DNA from: Prochloron sp. SP5CPC1
Lineage (GTDB): Bacteria > Cyanobacteriota > Cyanobacteriia > Cyanobacteriales > Prochloraceae
Reading direction: 5' to 3'
Assembly (NCBI GenBank): GCA_014323965.1
Contig: JACONB010000201.1
Span: 1-7,549, forward strand
DNA: 7,549 nt
In this document: positions 1-5,750 of the stretch, in pieces
Position numbering within the stretch: the stretch's first letter is position 1
Layout: each line of letters opens with the position of its first letter
Translations under genes and position numbers: made by a program
The notes under the pieces: generated by a model
The model's input: only the letters and a program-made list of their open reading frames with translations
Database searches by the model: none
What the model was told of the DNA's origin: nothing

Positions 1-1191
1 GGAGCAAGCCTCAATATCCACAGAGGTCATTATGGCAACATTACCAATATAGTTATTGTAATTGATCCGATGCGAACTAAAGCTCTCAGCTATAGACTTT
101 CCACAACCCAAGGGCGCCATCATGGTGGGAATCCGAAATCCATCCACTTCATCTCGCACCGACTCCTTATAGCCATTCCAGTCTGTGACAATGACAGGTA
201 ATCCAGACGCCATGGCTTCAATGGGTGTCAACCCAAAGGTTTCCTGAATGTTATCTGCCAAGGAAATGAAAATATCGCCAATGGACCAAATATCCTGCTG
301 CACCTCAGGGGTACGCCCATCCAGAAAATGAACTTGCACCGACGGACAAAAATCCCGAGCCGATTCCTTAAACTCTCGTTCCTCTCCCTCATTCTCAAAC
401 CACCCCGCCTGGACCAGATGAACCTTCTGCTCTACCTGCCTAGCAGCCCGTTCTAAAGCTTGATACATGGGCACTGGATGGGCTTTGCTATAGAAATTCA
501 AACGGCCCGCAAAAATCGCCACCAAGTCACCCTCACCGATATTCAGCTTTTCCTTGAGGTTATAGCCTGCTCCTTGCCGCTGCTGATTTTGTTCAAAGGA
601 GTCACAGTCTACTCCTAAAGGAATCACAGGCAGGTGAATTTTGGCTTCAGGCTTTGTTCCCCAACGTTGGGCTAAATATTCTGAGTAATCTTCTAACAGT
701 CCATTTATCATCGCCTTCTCCCCTTGGGAGGTACAAATTAATGAGTCCCAAGAATTCAAGGGAGAAATGAGTAAATCCCCAATCATCGCCATGACGTTCT
801 TATAGGCTAAGGTATGGGTCACTCCACATAAACTATAGGTTGCCTCACCATAGGTGCGACGCTCCCAAGCCAGTTGAGAAAGATCTGGATCTGGGCGATA
901 GAGTACATCTATGTGTTGCAGAGACTGGGGGGTTTGCATGGGAATGAATTTACAAGCCTTCGGGGGAGAACTCCAAGGCTGCACTTTCTGCTTAAAATCC
1001 TGGAACTCTTTCTTATTGCTGGCATAGGCGTACAAGGTATTTCCTCGACTGTGTGTTGCCCAGGCTTTCAAAAAACCAGCAGTGGCAGAATGACGCCCAA
1101 ACAAGCGTTTATGGTCTATACTATATTCACTGGCTACGTAATAAATCCCCACCTTTGGAGGTGTGGAAGCTGGCGGTTGCTGAGTAGTCAT
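1..1191 (-). CDS. GT4-like glycosyltransferase, C-terminus cut by window edge
   Basis: My translation from the ATG at 1191 stays open for 397 codons to base 1, so the stop lies outside the window. The protein looks like a retaining GT-B fold glycosyltransferase (GT4-like), which would transfer a sugar from an activated donor to a polysaccharide, lipid or protein acceptor in the cytoplasm. Visible support is VAIFAGRLNFYSKAHP in the middle, where the donor-binding domain starts, then ETFGLTPIEAMASGLPVI with the EX7E pair E317 and E325, then DGFRIPT. The start is supported by GAGG at 1203-1200, eight bases before the ATG. The N-terminus has no signal peptide or membrane segment. It is divergent from the small membrane protein at 1271. 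Acceptor and donor cannot be told from the sequence. Family call is fairly sure; specific role unknown. Confidence 0.85.
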   Translation of the reverse strand, partial: MTTQQPPASTPPKVGIYYVASEYSIDHKRLFGRHSATAGFLKAWATHSRGNTLYAYASNKKEFQDFKQKVQPWSSPPKACKFIPMQTPQSLQHIDVLYRPDPDLSQLAWERRTYGEATYSLCGVTHTLAYKNVMAMIGDLLISPLNSWDSLICTSQGEKAMINGLLEDYSEYLAQRWGTKPEAKIHLPVIPLGVDCDSFEQNQQRQGAGYNLKEKLNIGEGDLVAIFAGRLNFYSKAHPVPMYQALERAARQVEQKVHLVQAGWFENEGEEREFKESARDFCPSVQVHFLDGRTPEVQQDIWSIGDIFISLADNIQETFGLTPIEAMASGLPVIVTDWNGYKESVRDEVDGFRIPTMMAPLGCGKSIAESFSSHRINYNNYIGNVAIMTSVDIEACS

Positions 1192-1270
1192 GGGTGTTAC
1201 CTCAAGTTCTCTTTATTAATATAATTAAAGTATAGTATAATTTAACCGCATTTAGAAATAGGAGAATACT
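1192..1270. promoter_or_regulatory. Compact divergent promoter region
   Basis: This 79-bp AT-rich gap separates two genes that face away from each other. On the plus strand TATAAT at 1236-1241 with a weak -35 (TTATTA, 1213-1218, 17-bp spacer) could serve the small membrane protein. AGGAGA at 1260-1265 is a good ribosome binding site for its ATG at 1271. On the minus strand TATACT at 1234-1229 with a poor -35 (TTCTAA, 1257-1252) could serve the glycosyltransferase, followed by GAGG at 1203-1200. The two -10 boxes lie almost back to back, so polymerases could not occupy both at once. The -10 boxes are seen; use of them is inferred. Confidence 0.45.
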
Positions 1271-1456
1271 ATGGAACCAGTAGGTGTTTGGGAATGGTTT
1301 TGGTTGATGCTGCTCTTCGCCATTCCAATTGTTAATCATATTGGCACTATTGTTTGGGGTTATTTTCGCCAGTTTAGAATGATGTTCACCTTCAAGCTGA
1401 AGTTGCGCGGGCGGGGCTCGCCACAATTCTTAAAAGTAACTGTGAGCAGTTGCTAA
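1271..1456 (+). CDS. Small single-helix membrane protein, possibly with a replaced C-terminus
   Basis: This is a 61-residue protein with a strong ribosome binding site (AGGAGA, 1260-1265) and a candidate -10 (TATAAT, 1236-1241), which argues that the frame is real. Residues about 7-30 (WEWFWLMLLFAIPIVN, then GTIVWGY) form one hydrophobic helix with the Pro-Val-Asn turn typical of short bacterial membrane proteins of unknown function. From memory, relatives continue after the Val-Trp pair into a polar stretch and a second helix. Here the tail after residue 35 is basic and without a helix, and it is coded partly by a GC-rich hairpin (1407-1421). The last 27 bases overlap the 3' end of the convergent radical SAM gene. 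It may therefore be a truncated remnant. Function unknown. Confidence 0.5.
   Translation: MEPVGVWEWFWLMLLFAIPIVNHIGTIVWGYFRQFRMMFTFKLKLRGRGSPQFLKVTVSSC
1390..1421. repeat. Paired hairpins, including a GC-rich palindrome
   Basis: Two inverted repeats lie just beyond the radical SAM stop. The first is CTTCA-AGC-TGAAG at 1390-1402. The second is a GC-rich hairpin at 1407-1421 with arms GCGGGC and GCTCGC (one G-T pair) and a GGG loop. Both lie inside the 3' half of the small membrane protein gene. Neither is followed by a T-run on either strand, so an intrinsic terminator is doubtful. The GC-rich one resembles the dispersed palindromes found between genes in many cyanobacteria, but only a genome search could show that it is repeated. 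Confidence 0.4.
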
Positions 1457-3031
1457 ATGCTTGATTAAGGTAGCCTCTGGGAGAGGGCCTTGAAGATGAC
1501 TCCAGGGCAATGTTTGCCCAGTTTCCCAGTCTTCATGAACGTAGTAGGCTAGTTCTGGTAATTGTCCTTTTAGTTGTTTAAAAGCCCGCTTGTAACTGCC
1601 AAGAGTGGCTCCATATTCTCTGGTTAATTCTAATAGGGGAGCAAGACGGCGATCGCCTCGAGAAATTACTGCTTGTATCACGGACCAATTATAGCTTTCT
1701 GGACGAAAATCAATCCCCTTTAGTTGCTTTTGGAACCACTGGATGCGCTTTTTACTTTCTTTCTTTACTCCCAACCATTGAAAAGGTGTATGAGCTTTAG
1801 GTACAAACGTACTACAACCTAGAGTTAATCGTAAACCTGGGGCAGCTTTTTGCACTGCTTTTATCATATCCACTGTGGCTTCTAAGTCGGTTAATTCTTC
1901 CCCAGGAATACCCACCATACCGTAAAATTTTAGCCCCCGTAACCCTCCTCTCTTAGCATTAACTGCTGCTTGGATAATTTCCGCGTTGGTTAATTTTTTA
2001 TTAATAATCTTTCTCAGCCTTTCCGAACCACTTTCCACAGCGATGGTAAGGGAGCGAGTATCCCGTTGGGCTAAGGTTTTGGCTAACTTCTCCGTCACCG
2101 TATTGGTGCGCACGGAAGCAATACTCAAACGGACTTGCTCATATTGCGGTTGGGCCATATAATCTAATAAAGCCTCAAATTCTGGGTGTTGAGTAACGGA
2201 AGCTCCTAATAAACCAAGGCGATCCGTTACTCCCAGCCCTTTTTCTATGGCAGGAATTAAAGAATCTGTTAAACTAGCAGTGCGGAAAGGTAAAGTTAGG
2301 TAACTTGCTAAACAGAAGCGACACATTTCTGGGCAACTCCGCACTACTTCTACCATGTAAATGTTTTCCCACGCAGCTTTTGGTGTAACTACTGTGGAGG
2401 TAGAAAGGGTGTTACCTCCATAGGTTTGCTTTTGAACTTTTGCAGGAATATCCTGAGCTATGGGTTGGATAGACTGGATTTTTCCATCTATACTTTGATA
2501 AGATACAGTGTAGAGACTGGGAATGTAAATACCAGGAATGTGAGCGAGATGACGTAATTGAGTGGAGCGATCGCCTTGGCGCACTTCCTTATAAGCATTG
2601 ATGAAATTATCCAGCAAGTTTTCTCCATCTCCCAGTAAAATAACATCGAAAAAAGGAGCAAAAGGTTCCGGGTTTGCTGTTAAAACGGGACCACCACCGA
2701 AGACTAAGGGATGGTTGTCGTTTCGATTACTGCTGTGGAAGGGAATATCTAGAGACTCTAGGAGGTTGAGAATATTGATATAATCTAATTCCCAGGAGAG
2801 AGAGAAACCGAGGATTTCCGGGTAGGGGGGTAAAGGTTCCCTTATATCGGTAAAGAGACGACTCACTTGAATATCAGAACGCATAGCTAAGGTTCCCCAC
2901 ACAATCTGATAGCCTAAACTGGTAATACCCACACTATATTCGTTGGGAAATGCGAAAATAGTCGATATAGCATCGGATTTGGGGGTAGAAGGGGTAAAAA
3001 GAAGGCCCTCGGAATCAAATACTGTCTTCAT
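1430..3031 (-). CDS. Radical SAM protein with N-terminal B12-binding-like domain (TIGR03960-like)
   Basis: This 533-residue iron-sulfur enzyme has the radical SAM cysteine motif CPEMCRFC at residues 233-240 (C233, C237, C240), the spacing that holds a 4Fe-4S cluster and splits S-adenosylmethionine. The first 200 residues look like the Rossmann-type B12-binding domain of such proteins (GFSLSWELDYINILNLL, VFGGGPVLTANPEPF, LLGDGE), but I see no DxHxxG cobalamin motif, so B12 may not bind. The core continues through LGLLGASVT (about 273-281), AVESGSERL (331-339) and FVPKAHTPFQW (409-419). The whole resembles the uncharacterised TIGR03960-like family; the substrate is unknown. The start is fixed by similarity running from the first residues and by an ATGA overlap (3031-3028) with the TOPRIM gene. 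The ribosome binding site is weak, fitting translational coupling. It contains two HIP1 sites. Confidence 0.88.
   Translation of the reverse strand: MKTVFDSEGLLFTPSTPKSDAISTIFAFPNEYSVGITSLGYQIVWGTLAMRSDIQVSRLFTDIREPLPPYPEILGFSLSWELDYINILNLLESLDIPFHSSNRNDNHPLVFGGGPVLTANPEPFAPFFDVILLGDGENLLDNFINAYKEVRQGDRSTQLRHLAHIPGIYIPSLYTVSYQSIDGKIQSIQPIAQDIPAKVQKQTYGGNTLSTSTVVTPKAAWENIYMVEVVRSCPEMCRFCLASYLTLPFRTASLTDSLIPAIEKGLGVTDRLGLLGASVTQHPEFEALLDYMAQPQYEQVRLSIASVRTNTVTEKLAKTLAQRDTRSLTIAVESGSERLRKIINKKLTNAEIIQAAVNAKRGGLRGLKFYGMVGIPGEELTDLEATVDMIKAVQKAAPGLRLTLGCSTFVPKAHTPFQWLGVKKESKKRIQWFQKQLKGIDFRPESYNWSVIQAVISRGDRRLAPLLELTREYGATLGSYKRAFKQLKGQLPELAYYVHEDWETGQTLPWSHLQGPLPEATLIKHLATAHSYF
1649..1656. repeat. 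HIP1 octamer
   Basis: GCGATCGC lies within the radical SAM gene, in the extended form GGCGATCGCC. HIP1 is strongly over-represented in most cyanobacterial genomes and supports the taxonomic call. Confidence 0.9.
2567..2574. repeat. HIP1 octamer
   Basis: A second GCGATCGC inside the radical SAM gene. No HIP1 copy was found between here and 6257, the stretch that holds the ATPase, TOPRIM and toxin-antitoxin genes. Confidence 0.9.
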
Positions 3032-3744
3032 TTTATCTTATCGCGCAAAGGCGCAAAGGCGCAAAGGGGGAGTAGGAATTGAATCTTATCACACAATTGG
3101 AGGAAATGTCCCAAAGTGGGTAATTGTCCTGGTTTGTCTCGGAGCCGTTGCCGTAATTGCTCTAAATATTCCTCCTTTAATACGTCTCCAGGATTGCTTT
3201 TAGTATAGCTTATCCTTCTCGCACCGAATATTGCTTTCAGATAAGCTTGATGAAACTTAGCATGAGTGGCAAAACCCTTATACTTACCCATGTTTTCTGG
3301 ATCCTTTTCGGAAACATTGTAATAACGAGTATAATCTAATAAAGGTTGAGTTTTAGGATTGGGGAAAACTTGGCGATTCCCTAAAAACCAAGTCTCAATA
3401 CACCTATTTTGGACTATTATGACTAATTCTGTGTTCCCTAGCTCTAATTTTTTCTCACGGATACATTCATGAATCTCATCTTGGCGTTCAGAAATGGTGT
3501 CTTCGTCGGCGTCTAAACAAAGTACCAAATAATTATACTTGCCATTATCCCTGATTTCCTCAATTGCCGTGGGAAGATGTTGCTGGATAATGGAAGGATA
3601 TCCTTGAGCGCTAATGAGAAAGTAGTTATTTCGTTCCACGTCATCGTAACTCTTGACTCTTGTGAGGGTTGGGAGAAGATGACTTAGCCAAGCGGGATAC
3701 ACTTTTGCTTCGGTTGTTCCTTCCACGAGAAAGTATAGATTCAT
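3028..3744 (-). CDS. TOPRIM-like (DUF4276/RloB-like) protein, probable nuclease partner of the ATPase
   Basis: This 238-residue protein has the marks of a small TOPRIM-fold protein: the N-terminal strand and acidic motif LYFLVEGTTE (E8 and E12), the strand LVLCLDADED with D78, D80 and D82 as likely metal ligands, and NRCIETWFLG at 113-122, like the Glu-Trp motif of DUF4276 proteins. In OLD and PARIS systems such domains act as nuclease or effector partners of an ABC-type ATPase. That role is inferred here. Its start overlaps the ATPase stop by ATGA (3744-3741), with GGAAGG upstream inside the ATPase gene, and its stop overlaps the radical SAM start. The last dozen residues (LCAFAPLRDKIK) are coded by a three-unit 8-bp tandem repeat and are probably not part of the original fold. 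The pairing is convincing; catalytic activity is untested. Confidence 0.72.
   Translation of the reverse strand: MNLYFLVEGTTEAKVYPAWLSHLLPTLTRVKSYDDVERNNYFLISAQGYPSIIQQHLPTAIEEIRDNGKYNYLVLCLDADEDTISERQDEIHECIREKKLELGNTELVIIVQNRCIETWFLGNRQVFPNPKTQPLLDYTRYYNVSEKDPENMGKYKGFATHAKFHQAYLKAIFGARRISYTKSNPGDVLKEEYLEQLRQRLRDKPGQLPTLGHFLQLCDKIQFLLPLCAFAPLRDKIK
3043..3066 (-). repeat. Three perfect 8-bp tandem units forming a protein tail
   Basis: Three exact copies of GCGCAAAG on the plus strand (CTTTGCGC on the coding strand) lie 12 bases before the TOPRIM stop codon. They encode the CAFAPLR part of its C-terminus. The unit matches a CTYTGYGC-type short repeat that is scattered near gene ends in many cyanobacteria. 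A related copy in opposite orientation lies at 5757-5780. Confidence 0.85.
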
Positions 3745-4811
3745 TCTACTATAATACCTTCCTTAAAGTCTTGGTTGTTAATGAGTTGCATAAAAGCTTT
3801 GTGTTTGGATTTACCTAAGTCCAAGTCTTGCGCGTCTTTGACTGTGACGACTCCCCCTTTGCGAGTCACTATTTTCCAGTATGCTTGGGGAATGTTGTTG
3901 ATAATATAAAGGTGATGACTGGTAATGATGAATTGAAAGTCCCGCTCCTCTCCTAGGAAGTCTTCGGCGATAATATCAATACAGTTTACTCCCAAACTGT
4001 TTTCAAATTCATCGATAATCATCACACTACCGGGGGGTGATAGATATAATTCACAGATAAAGTTCAGTGTTTTGCGCATTCCAGATGAAAGATTCTTGTA
4101 AGGTATCCAAGCTTCCACTCCTTTTTCTTTTATGTAAACATCAGGCAATTCTATCTTAATATCCTCTACTTGAACAAATATATTACTAAACCATTGTTTT
4201 ATAACCTTAAATTCTTCAGGATGATTAGACAGAAATGCTAGTTTATTTAACATAGACGAATTGCTTTGTCTTATTCTTTCTGTCACTACATGGTTGGGAT
4301 GGTTGGGAAATAAATTTAAATTTGTCATAAAAGAAATATAAACACTAAGAATAATTTTCTGCCACTCTTGTTGTATAGCAGCTATCTCTTTTTCATTCCT
4401 AAAAATGTCAACTAGACTCTGGTAAGGAGATAGCTTGGGAGTTATATCACCTTTTAAACGAATTTCATCTTGATTTCTTTCTGCAATAACTTTCCCATCA
4501 ATTTCTAAAACTTCATGAATAATCTTGTATCCATCATCTTCTTCTTGTGATTCAATAGATTGATGCCTTTCTGTTTCAAACTCTCCTTGCCAGCGATATT
4601 TAGTTTCATCATCTCTGGCAAAAGTAACATCCCATTTTATTCCCTTGAGAGATTCACCCAGTGTGATTTGGCGTAAATTATAAATTGATTCAATAATTTT
4701 CGTTTTCCCAACACCAGACACACCCACCAATAGATTAAACTTGTCGAAGGTAATGGGGGGAAAGCCCCAGTCGATATTTTTATCCCAATATTCCAGTCGT
4801 TCAATTTTCAT
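3741..4811 (-). CDS. ABC/AAA_21-type ATPase of a putative OLD/PARIS-like defence pair
   Basis: This 356-residue protein has every ATPase landmark of the ABC-type AAA_15/AAA_21 (SMC/OLD-like) group: Walker A GVSGVGKT (30-37), an LSSG signature (241-244), Walker B SVMIIDE (262-268) with catalytic E268, and a switch histidine in IITSHH (295-300). The region between, about 50-230, is a helical lineage-specific insert and is too short for a long SMC-like coiled coil. Proteins of this kind dimerise on ATP and gate a nuclease or toxin; the TOPRIM gene immediately downstream (ATGA overlap) is the likely partner. The start is supported by AGAGG at 4823-4819, seven bases before the ATG, and by a near-consensus promoter at 4868-4840. 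The gene appears more AT-rich than the radical SAM and thiO genes, which hints at transfer. The ATPase call is firm; the defence role is inferred from architecture. Confidence 0.85.
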   Translation of the reverse strand: MKIERLEYWDKNIDWGFPPITFDKFNLLVGVSGVGKTKIIESIYNLRQITLGESLKGIKWDVTFARDDETKYRWQGEFETERHQSIESQEEDDGYKIIHEVLEIDGKVIAERNQDEIRLKGDITPKLSPYQSLVDIFRNEKEIAAIQQEWQKIILSVYISFMTNLNLFPNHPNHVVTERIRQSNSSMLNKLAFLSNHPEEFKVIKQWFSNIFVQVEDIKIELPDVYIKEKGVEAWIPYKNLSSGMRKTLNFICELYLSPPGSVMIIDEFENSLGVNCIDIIAEDFLGEERDFQFIITSHHLYIINNIPQAYWKIVTRKGGVVTVKDAQDLDLGKSKHKAFMQLINNQDFKEGIIVE

Positions 4812-4839
4812 GAGCGAACCTCTGTAGTTCTATAAAATC

Positions 4840-4868
4840 ACTATAACAGGATGAGATGAGAATGTCAA
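4840..4868 (-). promoter_or_regulatory. Sigma-70 promoter of the ATPase-TOPRIM-radical SAM operon
   Basis: On the minus strand TTGACA (4868-4863) matches the -35 consensus exactly. It is separated by 17 bp from TATAGT (4845-4840), which matches five of six -10 bases. The predicted start near 4833 gives a leader of about 21 bases containing AGAGG. A second TTGACA lies 13 bp further upstream (4881-4876), making a direct repeat that could be a regulator site. Confidence 0.75.
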
Positions 4869-4897
4869 GGGAAATTGTCAAAAAAATATTAAATTCC

Positions 4898-4926
4898 TTG
4901 AAAAGGGGGCAAACCTTATCTATAAT
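4898..4926 (+). promoter_or_regulatory. Sigma-70 promoter of the toxin-antitoxin pair
   Basis: TTGAAA (4898-4903) and a perfect TATAAT (4921-4926) are spaced by 17 bp. Transcription would start near 4933 and give a leader of about 48 bases. No Shine-Dalgarno sequence is visible before the antitoxin ATG, which is common in cyanobacteria. The promoter is divergent from the ATPase promoter, with about 30 bp between the two -35 boxes. Confidence 0.75.
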
Positions 4927-4933
4927 GTAGATA
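4917..4933. promoter_or_regulatory. Inverted repeat over the -10 box, candidate antitoxin operator
   Basis: TATCTA (4917-4922) and TAGATA (4928-4933) form a perfect 6-bp inverted repeat around TAATG, covering the -10 box and the expected start of the toxin-antitoxin transcript. Antitoxins of such pairs often repress their own promoter through sites like this. The symmetry is seen; binding is inferred. Confidence 0.45.
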
Positions 4934-4980
4934 TAGCAACTTCTCCACTATCTTTCCTAGCCTACACCACCTAACCAACC

Positions 4981-5250
4981 ATGTACATTACCATTGAACT
5001 ACCGGACGAGATAAGTAATCAACTGGAACTGCAAACCGCCCAAATTTCCCGCCGTATATTAGAACTCATTGTAGCTGACTACTATCGTCGGGGTAAAATT
5101 GGAGCTGCTGAAGTAGGTCGTATGCTCAACTTCTCGTCCCGTTGGGAAACTTACGCATTCCTGAAGGATGAAAAAGCTTATTTACCTTATACTGAAGAAG
5201 ATTTGGAGCAGGATCGCCAAACCCTTGATAGACTGTTAGACAGGAAATGA
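4981..5250 (+). CDS. UPF0175 family antitoxin
   Basis: This 89-residue protein matches the UPF0175 family along its length: an N-terminal strand with MYITIELPDEI, a helix ending VADYYRRGKI, a helix-turn-helix-like segment GAAEVGRMLNFSSRWETYAFL (split here across about 41-61) and an acidic tail with YTEEDLEQD (70-78). In cyanobacteria and archaea this family is typically paired with a PIN-like DUF3368 toxin, as here. It would neutralise the toxin and may bind the promoter. The stop overlaps the toxin start by ATGA (5247-5250), showing translational coupling. The leader has no Shine-Dalgarno sequence. The gene is intact although its toxin is broken. Confidence 0.88.
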   Translation: MYITIELPDEISNQLELQTAQISRRILELIVADYYRRGKIGAAEVGRMLNFSSRWETYAFLKDEKAYLPYTEEDLEQDRQTLDRLLDRK

Positions 5251-5724
5251 TTGTTGTATCGAATACCTCCCCCATCAACTACTTGCTCCTTATTGGTCAC
5301 ATTAATCTTCTGCGGGAACTGTTTGAGCAAATTATCAAACAGTGAAGCAGTCTACAATGAGCTATCAGATCCAGCTGCTCCTTTATCAGTTCAAAATTGG
5401 ATTGCGGTTCCACCGGGTTGGCTCAAAATTCAATCTGTCAGTCAAACTTCCGACACTTTGTTGAAACAACTGGATCCTGGAGAACGGGAAGCTATTATTT
5501 TAGCCGAAGAACTCAATGCAGATTTACTCCTGCTAGATGATATGAAAGCTCGACGTATTGCGACGGAAAAAGGATTGGCTATCACAGGTATCCTCGGTAT
5601 TCTAGATCGGGCAGCAACGATGAAAATCATGGATCTGTCTGCTGCTGTCAGAAGCCTCCAAAAGACCTCTTTCTGGACATCTGAGAGTTTGTTACAAAAG
5701 TTATTAGATAAGCAAGAAACATAG
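5247..5724 (+). pseudogene. DUF3368 PIN-like toxin broken by a one-base frameshift
   Basis: The true start is the ATG at 5247 inside the ATGA overlap. It gives MIVVSNTSPINYLLLIGH and continues to residue 32, where a TGA at 5343-5345 stops it. The rest of the family sequence (EAVYNELSDPAAPL, LDPGEREAIILAEEL, DLLLLDDMKARRIA, GILGILDRA) continues without a gap in the next frame to the TAG at 5722-5724. Removing one base near 5337-5343, most simply one A of the AAA run at 5337-5339, rejoins the frames into about 158 residues, the usual family length. Intact members are PIN-fold ribonucleases inhibited by UPF0175. The first motif reads SNTSP where many relatives have SDTSP. A TTG at 5251 opens the second frame but gives an N-terminus unlike the family. 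Confidence 0.82.
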
Positions 5725-5750
5725 CAGCAATCAATGTTGGAGAAAGTGCC

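Noticed and set aside
874..1224. Open frame on the plus strand opposite the glycosyltransferase
   Set aside because: It is antisense to a clearly recognisable glycosyltransferase, and its translation has no recognisable family pattern.
1390..1421. Rho-independent terminator for the radical SAM operon
   Set aside because: The hairpins are well formed but no T-run follows on the minus strand, so termination here is not supported.
3043..3066. CRISPR-like repeat array
   Set aside because: Units are 8 bp and directly joined, with no spacers; this is a short tandem repeat.
2943..3203. Plus-strand open frame with a hydrophobic segment across the radical SAM/TOPRIM junction
   Set aside because: It overlaps two well-supported genes on the other strand and reads through the tandem repeat; the apparent helix comes from antisense codons.
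5337..5345. Programmed +1 frameshift site for the toxin
   Set aside because: The shift coincides with a TGA, but no known slippery sequence (such as the prfB CUU-UGA type) is present; simple mutation or sequencing error is likelier.
5251..5724. An intact 157-residue protein starting at TTG 5251
   Set aside because: Its first 30 residues are the toxin start read out of frame; the family N-terminus begins at ATG 5247 and the frames meet only through a one-base indel.
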